Below are positions 1-5,620 of a DNA stretch of 7,845 bases, in pieces; positions within the stretch are counted from its first letter, which is position 1, and the number at the start of each line of letters is the position of its first letter. The position numbers and the translations under genes are program-made. The notes beneath the pieces were generated by a model. It ran no database searches and was not told where the DNA came from. It was given only the letters and a program-made list of their open reading frames with translations. This stretch comes from 1-14-0-20-39-34 sp043800545. GTDB lineage: Bacteria; Patescibacteriota; Patescibacteriia; Magasanikbacterales; UBA922. The DNA is taken from contig JAZDMW010000013.1 of NCBI GenBank assembly GCA_043800545.1, positions 1-7,845 of the forward strand, given 5' to 3'.

Positions 1-1188
1 CCATTGTTCAAGTGCTGGGATAATATCAGTTTCCGCAGTCTTACGAACAAAAATTCTCCACAATTCATATTCCTTTGGTGAAGATTCTCCTGTCTTGTAT
101 ATAATATGGTAACCAAATTGTGTTTCAACTGGTCCAATAATGTCCCCTACTTTTGCTTCAAAAGCAGCCTTTGAGAAATTTTCTACCATGGCATCCTTTG
201 CAAAAGAACCAAGTTTACCACGTTTACCACCATTTTCTTTTGAACCAAGATCCGTTGAATTTTCTTTTACAAGACTTGCAAAATTACTTGCATTTGCTTG
301 ATTATATAATTCTTGTGCTTTTGCAAGGGCTTCTTCTTTTGTATATTTTTCATCAGTACAAGCATCTGCACCTTTATAACAGATAAGGATATGACTCGCT
401 TCTACTTGAGCTTCGCCATCTCTTTCTGTACCACGCTTCAAAAATACATATCCATAGTCATTTTCTTGTGGGGTTGTGAGCACTTCACCTTCTTTTGCAT
501 TCTTTGCCCAAGTATAACTTTCTGCTTCAATACTTGTATCACTCACAAAATGTAAATATCCACCTTGTTCTTTTGAATACGTATCATCAGAAACTTCAGT
601 AGCAATAGCACTAAAGTCTTCTCCATTACGGAGTCTTTCTGCAACCTGATCCGCTTTTACTTTTTCTTCTGTATTCAAATTTGCAAGTTGCACGGTTTCC
701 TCTTCTGTTAATTCTCTTGGTGGTTCTGTATTTTGTTCTTTAAATTCAAGAACTGGAGTTCCACCAATCATTCCAATAGCTTCATTAATATCAGTAACTC
801 CTGGAAGTTCAACCATAATTCTATAGTCTTCACCAACGAGTGAAGTTTGTACATTTGCCTCAGCAACTCCAAGACCATTGATACGACGTTCAATAACATC
901 TTTTACACCTTGAACCGCATCACCTTCTTGGCCTTTTTCTATAGAATCTAAATTAGCTTCATATACAAGATGTGCTCCACCCTGGAGATCCAAACCAAGT
1001 TTAAATGGTTTAATCGCCATATCTGGAAAAGCAACACCAACAGTATCCTTCAACCAATTATTTGCAGAATAAAATTTTGTAGGGGCAACGTATGCTGAAG
1101 TTACCAATAAAAGTGCAAGCACTCCTACGGTACCCCAACGAATCTTTGAACGATACTTTGACGTTTGTGTTTTCTGTTCTTTTGCCAT
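1..1188 (-). CDS. secD: Protein translocase subunit SecD with inserted parvulin (PpiC) domains, 5' part only
   Basis: SecD is the membrane subunit that, with SecF, uses the proton-motive force to help pull preproteins out of the SecYEG channel on the outer face of the membrane. The frame is open from the ATG at 1188 to the window edge (396 codons, no stop), so the C-terminal transmembrane part lies outside. Residues 17-36 form the first membrane helix. Typical SecD motifs follow: LGLDLQGGAHLVYEA (64-78), VIERRINGLGV (98-108) and a VELPG...GTPVLEF stretch (126-149). From about 160 to 370 the protein departs from ordinary SecD. Residues 176-258 resemble the C-terminal two thirds of a parvulin domain but lack its first strand and final histidine. 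Residues 262-367 form a full parvulin domain with SHILI (265-269), a GGKRGKLG loop (320-327), M334, F338, F343 and QFGYHII (357-363). No SD precedes the ATG. The SecD assignment is firm; isomerase activity is an inference. Confidence 0.93.
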   Translation of the reverse strand, partial: MAKEQKTQTSKYRSKIRWGTVGVLALLLVTSAYVAPTKFYSANNWLKDTVGVAFPDMAIKPFKLGLDLQGGAHLVYEANLDSIEKGQEGDAVQGVKDVIERRINGLGVAEANVQTSLVGEDYRIMVELPGVTDINEAIGMIGGTPVLEFKEQNTEPPRELTEEETVQLANLNTEEKVKADQVAERLRNGEDFSAIATEVSDDTYSKEQGGYLHFVSDTSIEAESYTWAKNAKEGEVLTTPQENDYGYVFLKRGTERDGEAQVEASHILICYKGADACTDEKYTKEEALAKAQELYNQANASNFASLVKENSTDLGSKENGGKRGKLGSFAKDAMVENFSKAAFEAKVGDIIGPVETQFGYHIIYKTGESSPKEYELWRIFVRKTAETDIIPALEQW

Positions 1189-1216
1189 ATTTTTTATTAA
1201 AAGCAGTCTGGCTTGC

Positions 1217-1245
1217 ATTGTAGCGAATCCCCAATGATTGGTCAA
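1217..1245 (-). promoter_or_regulatory. Sigma70-type promoter of secD
   Basis: On the minus strand TTGACC (1245-1240) and TACAAT (1222-1217) are separated by exactly 17 nt. This predicts a start near 1210 and a leader of about 22 nt without an SD. It lies wholly in the 79-nt gap after secA, so secD can be transcribed independently. The spacer holds the dyad CCAATCATTGG. Confidence 0.65.
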
Positions 1246-1267
1246 TAGGAATCCTGTGAATAGTATT

Positions 1268-4054
1268 CTATTTTCTCTTATTTTTTAATTTTCTTCTTTC
1301 CTTTTTACTCATTTTTTTCTTTCCATCCATATGTGCTCCTGACTCTTGTGCTGATGAGCTTGTTTTTTCTGCACCTTTCAAAGAGAGTTTGTCATTTGCC
1401 ATGACACTTGGAGCAAGTTGTATTCCAAAACTTACTTTAAAAAATGCATACACCACTTCTTTTTGGATATTTGTTTGAAGTGCATTAAACATGTAAAAAG
1501 CTTCTTTCTTGTATTCTACGAGTGGATCACGTTGTCCATATCCTTGAAGACCAATACTATTACGAAGATTATCAATATCTACGAGATAATCTACCCACAG
1601 TCCATCAATCGCACGAAGCATAACATCTTTAATGAGTTCTGCCATTGCTGCATCAATTGGCGTTCCACTTCCTACAACCTGTCCAATTTTTTGTTTTGTA
1701 TTTCCAAATTCTATTTTTGCTTTTGCAACGAGAAATTCTATCATGTCAGTTCTTGCTTCTGCTTCATTCATTTTTGCTTTACCCGTAGGTCCCATGGATA
1801 ATAATTTTTCTTTTTCTTCAGGACTAAATGGAAATATTGTTTGCATGGTTTCCAAAATTTCTTTCATGTTCCATTCTTTTTTCTCAGCACCTTCCACTGC
1901 CTGATCATTGGTATGGTACGAAACAACAAATTCAATATCTGATTCAATCAATTCTAAAATTACATTTTCCAAAGTTCTTCCAGGTTCTTCTGTTTTTTCT
2001 GAAGTATTCTTTGCAATGTCTTTTGCTTGTTTGTACAAATCTAAAATTTCGCGACGTCTCTTGTAAATAACATTTCTTTGTTTATTTAAAATGTCATCAT
2101 AAGAAAGAAGATGTTTACGAATATCATAATTATGACCTTCTACTTTTTTCTGTGCTCCCTCAAGCATTCTTGTAATGGTGTTTTGCTCAATTGGCATATC
2201 TTCTGGAACCTTCAAACGATCCATAAGAGACTTCAATCGATCTCCTGCGAAAATACGCATCAAATCATCACCTGTTGATACAAAGAATTGTGTTTCTCCA
2301 GGGTCACCCTGACGTGCAGAACGTCCTCGAAGCTGATTATCTATACGACGAGATTCATGTCTCTCAGTACCAAGAACAAAAAGTCCTCCAGCTTGTAACA
2401 CTTTTTCTTTTTCTTCTTCAAGTGGTCCACCGAGTTTAATATCCACACCACGACCAGCCATATTTGTTGCAAGTGTTACAGAATTTGGTTTTCCAGCAAG
2501 CGCAATAATTTCTCCTTCTCGTTCATGATTCTTTGCATTTAAAATTTCATGCTGAATTCCATTTTGTGTCAAATATCCAGAAAGCATCTCATTTTTTTCT
2601 ACAGAAATAGTACCAATCAAAATTGGTTGTCCTTTTGCCTGACACTCTTTTATCTTTTCTACAATAGCTTTAAATTTACCACGTTCTGTTTTGTATATTC
2701 TGTCTGAGTGATCCAATCTTTTATCTTCTTTATTTGTTGGCACGACTAAAATATCTAATGCATAAATTTGTCGGAACTCTTCTGCTTCTGTTTCTGCAGT
2801 ACCCGTCATACCAGAAAGCTTGCGATACATTCTAAAAAAATTCTGGAATGTAATCGTTGCGAGTGTTTGACTTTCTCTTTGTATTTCTACATTTTCTTTT
2901 GCTTCAATTGCTTGATGAAGTCCACCAGAATATCTTCTTCCTGGCATTTTACGTCCTGTGAATTCATCAATGATAATCACTTCACCTTCTTCAACAACAT
3001 AATCTTTATCTCTCTTGAAAAGCATTTCTGCTTTGAGGGCTTCTTCAATATGATGAACAATACTGAGACCACCCTCTACATATATGTTATCCATGTTGAG
3101 CCACTTCTCAAATTTTGCAATACCATTTTCTGTAAGAGTTGCACTGCGAAGTTTTTCATCCACGTTATAATCTTCTGTTTCTTTTAACTGTCTTACAAGA
3201 GAAGCAAAACGATAATACATATCTGTTGCTTGTTCAGCAGGTGCAGATATAATAAGAGGCGTTCTTGCTTCATCAATTAAAATAGAATCTACTTCATCGA
3301 TAATTGCATAATGCATTTCATCCCCTGGACGCATAACCATGAGTGAAACATCTTGTACCATGTTATCTCGAAGATAATCAAAACCATATTCATTATTTGT
3401 ACCATAGGTAATATCTGCACGATACGCTTCTTGTCGTGTTGCTGGTCGTAAATAATCATACTGGATTTTGAAGGAACCCAAATCATCTCTTTTGCGATCT
3501 ACTTCACTTCCCTCTTCTGTTTTTTCTTCAATCTTTGCAGAGCTATCATAGATATATGTTTGTCTTTGTTGTTGGATAATACCAATAGACAATCCCAAAT
3601 AATCATAGAGCTGTCCCATCCATACAGCATCACGTCGTGCCAAATAATCATTGACTGTCACAACATGAACTCCTTTTCCATCAAGTGCATTCAAATACAC
3701 AGCAAGCGTCGCTGTAAGTGTTTTTCCTTCTCCAGTACGCATTTCACCAATCATACGATTATGAAGAGCAAGTCCTCCAATCATCTGTACATCATAATGA
3801 CGCATACCCAAAACACGAACCGCTGATTCACGGACCGTAGCAAAAGCTTCTGGGAGAATATCGTCCATTGTTTCTCCCTCTGCTAATCTTTTTTTAAATT
3901 CTGCAGTTTTTCCCTTGAGTTGTTCTTCAGACAATGCCTGAAAATCCTTCTCAAAACTATTTATTTTTTCTACAATTGGCTGAAATTTTTTTAATGTTCT
4001 TTCGTTATTACTTCCAAATACCTTTTCAAATGCTTTCTGTATTTTTGTTGCCAT
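1268..4054 (-). CDS. secA: Preprotein translocase ATPase SecA
   Basis: SecA is the cytoplasmic ATPase motor that pushes unfolded preproteins through SecYEG. The gene is complete (928 aa, ATG to TAG). Visible motifs: Walker A MRTGEGKT (105-112), VTVNDYLARRD (132-142), ADITYGTNNEYGFDYLRDN (213-231), Walker B IIDEVDSILIDEARTP (251-266), IIDEFTGRKMPGRRYS (361-376), SGMTGTAETEAEEF (414-427), ATNMAGRGVDIKLGG (529-543), GTERHESRRIDNQLRGRS (562-579) followed by ARQGDPG, and the helical scaffold/wing region with IDNLRNSIGLQGYGQRDP (827-844). Residues 161-206 are a charged insert about 35 residues longer than the same stretch in E. coli SecA. The C-terminus lacks the CXCX8CH zinc motif and ends in a Lys/Arg-rich tail (912-928). 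No SD precedes the ATG. It follows hpf on the same strand, but a GC-rich island separates them; secD is 79 nt downstream. Confidence 0.98.
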   Translation of the reverse strand: MATKIQKAFEKVFGSNNERTLKKFQPIVEKINSFEKDFQALSEEQLKGKTAEFKKRLAEGETMDDILPEAFATVRESAVRVLGMRHYDVQMIGGLALHNRMIGEMRTGEGKTLTATLAVYLNALDGKGVHVVTVNDYLARRDAVWMGQLYDYLGLSIGIIQQQRQTYIYDSSAKIEEKTEEGSEVDRKRDDLGSFKIQYDYLRPATRQEAYRADITYGTNNEYGFDYLRDNMVQDVSLMVMRPGDEMHYAIIDEVDSILIDEARTPLIISAPAEQATDMYYRFASLVRQLKETEDYNVDEKLRSATLTENGIAKFEKWLNMDNIYVEGGLSIVHHIEEALKAEMLFKRDKDYVVEEGEVIIIDEFTGRKMPGRRYSGGLHQAIEAKENVEIQRESQTLATITFQNFFRMYRKLSGMTGTAETEAEEFRQIYALDILVVPTNKEDKRLDHSDRIYKTERGKFKAIVEKIKECQAKGQPILIGTISVEKNEMLSGYLTQNGIQHEILNAKNHEREGEIIALAGKPNSVTLATNMAGRGVDIKLGGPLEEEKEKVLQAGGLFVLGTERHESRRIDNQLRGRSARQGDPGETQFFVSTGDDLMRIFAGDRLKSLMDRLKVPEDMPIEQNTITRMLEGAQKKVEGHNYDIRKHLLSYDDILNKQRNVIYKRRREILDLYKQAKDIAKNTSEKTEEPGRTLENVILELIESDIEFVVSYHTNDQAVEGAEKKEWNMKEILETMQTIFPFSPEEKEKLLSMGPTGKAKMNEAEARTDMIEFLVAKAKIEFGNTKQKIGQVVGSGTPIDAAMAELIKDVMLRAIDGLWVDYLVDIDNLRNSIGLQGYGQRDPLVEYKKEAFYMFNALQTNIQKEVVYAFFKVSFGIQLAPSVMANDKLSLKGAEKTSSSAQESGAHMDGKKKMSKKERRKLKNKRK

Positions 4055-4059
4055 ACAAT

Positions 4060-4087
4060 ATATCTAAAAAATACGGTCAAAAGACCA
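4060..4087 (-). promoter_or_regulatory. Small hairpin with U-tract in the secA leader
   Basis: In the predicted secA leader, GGTC-TTTT-GACC (4086-4075 on the minus strand) forms a 4-bp stem, or 5 with a U-G pair. A TATTTTTTAG tract follows it. It lies between the predicted start near 4097 and the ATG at 4054. The stem is short, so it is at best a weak attenuator or pause site. Confidence 0.25.
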
Positions 4088-4103
4088 CAATATTACGTCC
4101 ATT

Positions 4104-4132
4104 ATCATAGCACTTTTGAATAATTTTGTCTA
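4104..4132 (-). promoter_or_regulatory. Sigma70-type promoter of secA
   Basis: TAGACA (4132-4127) and TATGAT (4109-4104) on the minus strand are separated by exactly 17 nt. Transcription would start near 4097, giving a leader of about 43 nt. The promoter sits downstream of the two minus-strand terminators, so secA does not depend on the island's transcription. Confidence 0.65.
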
Positions 4133-4147
4133 GGAATTTACAAAAAC

Positions 4148-4170
4148 AAAAAAATACCCAAATTTGGGTA
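4148..4170 (-). terminator. Second intrinsic terminator of the minus-strand island unit
   Basis: The perfect 16-bp palindrome TACCCAAATTTGGGTA (4170-4155) is followed on the minus strand by seven T, G and five more T. In RNA this is a 6-bp stem with an AAUU loop and a long U-tract. On the plus strand no T-run follows, so it works toward secA only. Confidence 0.75.
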
Positions 4171-4219
4171 AAATCTAAAGGCCCGCCGCGGTGTGTGGGT
4201 ACACGTTGCGACGGGCCTT
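4170..4219 (-). terminator. First, GC-rich terminator hairpin of the minus-strand island unit
   Basis: AAGGCCCG (4219-4212) pairs with CGGGCCTT (4185-4178). Inside, after a mismatch, CGC pairs with GCG and ACGTGT-type bases close a small GTGT/ACAC helix. TTTAGATTTT follows. Together with the palindrome just downstream it makes a double stop ahead of the secA promoter. Confidence 0.6.
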
Positions 4220-4269
4220 GCGGGCAAGGATCAAAATTTTTGTTTTTCTTGGTCCTCTTGAAGTATTCT

Positions 4270-4293
4270 AGGTGAGTCACCTCCTTGTGGGAG
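4270..4293 (-). repeat. Imperfect direct repeat, copy A, containing a full SD-like sequence
   Basis: Plus-strand AGGTGAGTCACCTCC followed by TTGTGGGAG resembles copy B at 4488-4509. On the minus strand it contains AAGGAGGTGA, an exact match to the SD consensus, and the palindrome GGTGACTCACC. No start codon follows at a suitable distance. Confidence 0.4.
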
Positions 4294-4487
4294 TCAAAGT
4301 TGTGAACCGACACTATGTCGGATCACCTTGAAGGGCGCCCACGCCGGTGCAGGTCAGGTCGTCGTGTTGACCAGGCCGTTGCCGAAGGCGTCGCCGTTGA
4401 AGCCGTACAAAATTCGATCGTAATGATGTTGAAACAGTTACGGGTCTTCATCCGCAGCCTACCTTTGTGGCCTCTCTTTGAGGCCTG

Positions 4488-4509
4488 AGGTGGGTCACTC
4501 CTCTTGGAG
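4488..4509 (-). repeat. Imperfect direct repeat, copy B
   Basis: Plus-strand AGGTGGGTCACTCC followed by TCTTGGAG matches copy A (4270-4293) at 10 of the first 11 bases, then with small gaps. On the minus strand it forms the GGAG-bearing arm of the first hairpin. The pair brackets the central part of the unit, which suggests an internal duplication. Confidence 0.4.
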
Positions 4510-4533
4510 CGACCAGTTAAATGAACTATGTAC

Positions 4534-4562
4534 TTTATATCATAAATAGAGGGATTTGTCAA
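4534..4562 (-). promoter_or_regulatory. Near-consensus promoter of the minus-strand island unit
   Basis: TTGACA (4562-4557) and TATAAA (4539-4534) on the minus strand have a 17-nt spacer, with a predicted start near 4527. It lies back to back with the cupin promoter in an AT-rich gap between two GC-rich units. Confidence 0.75.
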
Positions 4563-4623
4563 GAGATACGGGTGGATATTTTAAATAATTTAGCTAATTT
4601 TAGAGAAATATACAAACGGACAC

Positions 4624-4652
4624 TTGACAAAATCGTAAAAATATAGTATATT
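4624..4652 (+). promoter_or_regulatory. Consensus promoter of the cupin gene
   Basis: TTGACA (4624-4629) and TATATT (4647-4652) have a 17-nt spacer, predicting a start near 4659. This places the in-frame GTG at 4656 outside the mRNA and leaves a leader of about 27 nt that holds the SD. Confidence 0.8.
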
Positions 4653-4675
4653 TGTGTGTCCAATCAACCACGGAC

Positions 4676-4680
4676 GGAGG
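4676..4680 (+). promoter_or_regulatory. Strong ribosome binding site deciding the cupin start
   Basis: GGAGG lies 5 nt before the ATG at 4686 and only 2 nt before the ATG at 4683, so 4686 is preferred. The native secD, secA, hpf and murB starts show nothing comparable. Confidence 0.75.
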
Positions 4681-4685
4681 AAATG

Positions 4686-5144
4686 ATGAGTTTCACGACC
4701 AAGGGTCTCATGACACTGATGGGCAGTATGATCTCTTCCTTCAACGCCTTTCTTCCCTCAGGAAGAAAGGTCGATTACAATTCCGAGACGATGCCGAACG
4801 GCGAAGTCCGTATCCGCATCATCTTCAGCCCCGAGGGCCAAGATCACGGTTTCTCCGCCATCCTGACAGTTGCCGGCCCTGGTGGGTGGCAGAACGCCCA
4901 CTTCCACACTTCTCTCACGGAGTACTACCTGGTACTCCGTGGCAAGATGACAATCATGACCGAGGATGGTGATCTCACCGAGATCGGCCCGGGCGGAACG
5001 GTGATGTTCACGCCCGGCTTCCACCACAACGTGAAGTTGGATCTCGGCACAGTGATCCTCACGATCAAGGCCAGTTCCAACTTCGACCCGAAGGACTGGC
5101 ACAAGTCCGAAGCCCTCCAGACGGTTACGGACCTGCTCAAGTAG
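4686..5144 (+). CDS. Single-domain cupin protein
   Basis: A 152-residue protein with one conserved cupin barrel, substrate unknown. Cupin motif 1 fits the family pattern exactly: G66, five residues, H72-x-H74, four residues, E79, six residues, G86. Motif 2 follows with G104, P110, G111 and H113/H114. The two motif-1 histidines, the glutamate and a motif-2 histidine are the usual metal ligands, so it probably binds a divalent metal. There is no signal peptide or clear membrane helix, so it is likely cytoplasmic. GC is about 57% by hand count over 4741-5140, with codons ending mostly in C or G, far above the neighbouring genes (samples of 27-30%). It has its own promoter, SD and terminator, so it is a self-contained, probably acquired gene. 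Size and motifs would suit a small isomerase, dioxygenase or sugar-binding regulator; nothing here decides between them. Confidence 0.88.
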   Translation: MSFTTKGLMTLMGSMISSFNAFLPSGRKVDYNSETMPNGEVRIRIIFSPEGQDHGFSAILTVAGPGGWQNAHFHTSLTEYYLVLRGKMTIMTEDGDLTEIGPGGTVMFTPGFHHNVKLDLGTVILTIKASSNFDPKDWHKSEALQTVTDLLK

Positions 5145-5176
5145 ACGTTCCTCCCACCTCGCGTGGCCCACACGCA

Positions 5177-5206
5177 AAGAGGACACGGTAATACCGGTCC
5201 TCTTTT
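5177..5206 (+). terminator. Intrinsic terminator of the cupin gene
   Basis: AAGAGGAC (5177-5184) pairs with GTCCTCTT (5197-5204). After one bulged A, CGGT pairs with ACCG around an AAT loop, and the T-run TTTT (5203-5206) closes it. The stem also reads on the minus strand, followed by TTT only, and may partly stop the convergent hpf transcript. Confidence 0.85.
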
Positions 5207-5246
5207 CATTATATATATTCAACTATTTTTTGAATTTGTGTTCTGC

Positions 5247-5591
5247 CTACCCCTGATACCCTTTATTATCTCTGAGGCCCTTTTTGTCTATTTGTCTCAT
5301 TTTGCCTTTGAGTTTATCGAATTCAACTTTGAGATGATCCTTTACCTTATCTATTGCCTTGTATAAATCTTCTGCATCTTTTCGTACATACACATTTTTT
5401 CCAGGAACCATAACTTTCATTTCAGCATAAAATACTTTTCCTTTTAGATGATGATGATTATCCATCCCAAAATCGACATCTACCTGTTGGATATTATCAA
5501 AAAACTTTTGTAAGGATTCTGCTTTGTCCTGTGCATAGGCCTTGAGTGCATCCGTCATTTCCATGTTGGTCGCTTGAATGTTGACTTTCAT
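5247..5591 (-). CDS. hpf: Short ribosome hibernation promoting factor / RaiA family
   Basis: Small S30AE-family protein that binds the 30S decoding region and silences or stabilises ribosomes in slow-growing or starved cells. At 114 aa it is the short form, without the C-terminal dimerisation domain of long HPF. Family features are visible: the N-terminal strand MKVNIQATNMEMTDAL, a helix starting DALKAYAQDKAESLQKFF, a strand with GKVFYAEMKVMVPG (51-64), then the basic helix DAEDLYKAIDKVKDHLKVEF (72-91) and a Lys/Arg-rich tail. The ATG at 5591 aligns with the usual family start but has no SD. It lies 29 nt downstream of murB on the same strand, so co-transcription is likely, and a TATAAT at 5619-5614 may provide an extra start. 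hpf upstream of secA is a common order in bacteria; here the island separates them. Confidence 0.94.
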   Translation of the reverse strand: MKVNIQATNMEMTDALKAYAQDKAESLQKFFDNIQQVDVDFGMDNHHHLKGKVFYAEMKVMVPGKNVYVRKDAEDLYKAIDKVKDHLKVEFDKLKGKMRQIDKKGLRDNKGYQG

Positions 5592-5613
5592 ATGTTTTCA
5601 TTAAAAATAATGA

Positions 5614-5619
5614 ATTATA
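5614..5619 (-). promoter_or_regulatory. Possible -10 element of an hpf promoter
   Basis: A perfect TATAAT (5619-5614 on the minus strand) lies in the murB-hpf gap, predicting a start near 5607 and a 16-nt leader. No good -35 is seen 17 nt upstream, so it may be weak or fortuitous in AT-rich DNA. Confidence 0.3.
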
Positions 5620-5620
5620 T

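Larger units (their letters stand above)
4150..4527 (-). ncRNA. Unidentified GC-rich structured transcription unit (ncRNA or degraded/short gene)
   Basis: This stretch has its own near-consensus promoter (4562-4534) and ends at two terminators, so a transcript of about 375 nt is predicted. It is GC-rich against an AT-rich genome. Strong local hairpins read on the minus strand: GGTCGCTCC-AAGA-GGAGTGACC (4514-4493, 9 bp with one G-U), a two-part stem with GGCCTC/GAGGCC closed by ACCT/AGGT (4491-4461), and CCGACA-TAG-TGTCGG (4321-4307). Short frames exist: ATG at 4451 (42 aa, stop at 4325-4323), a 4437-4354 frame whose last 18 sense codons all end in C or G, and a GTG at 4313 after AGGTGATC that would read through both terminators. 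None is convincing. I compared it by eye with tmRNA, RNase P RNA, SRP RNA and 6S RNA and saw no match. The transcription unit is well supported; its nature is unknown. Confidence 0.45.

Noticed and set aside
4077..4313. Minus-strand 78-codon frame from GTG at 4313
   Set aside because: It reads through both terminators and most of the secA promoter, and its second half has AT-rich non-coding composition. The first 25 codons look coding-like, so this is not fully excluded.
4265..4335. Fragments resembling the 3' end of 16S rRNA (TCACCTCCTT, GGATCACCTT) on the plus strand
   Set aside because: No other 16S helices are present around them; they are short and better explained as SD-like sequence on the minus strand.
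4315..4488. Plus-strand 57-codon frame starting MSDHLEGRPRR
   Set aside because: No SD or promoter serves it, it is antisense to a well-supported minus-strand unit, and its GNN pattern mirrors the NNC pattern on the other strand.
4150..4527. tmRNA, RNase P RNA, SRP RNA or a known riboswitch
   Set aside because: The length fits some of these, but I could not find their conserved cores, such as a tRNA-like T arm with CCA end, the RNase P GAGGAAAGTCC motif or the SRP GGAA loop, on either strand.
4656..4685. Upstream GTG start for the cupin gene, adding ten residues
   Set aside because: The consensus promoter predicts transcription from about 4659, after this GTG, and GGAGG lies between it and the better ATG at 4686.
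5161..5175. Hairpin GCGTG-GCCCA-CACGC after the cupin stop
   Set aside because: Five base pairs with no T-run; the stronger terminator lies immediately downstream.
4758..5222. Long minus-strand frames across the cupin gene
   Set aside because: They are shadows of a GC-rich gene with intact cupin motifs, promoter, SD and terminator on the plus strand.
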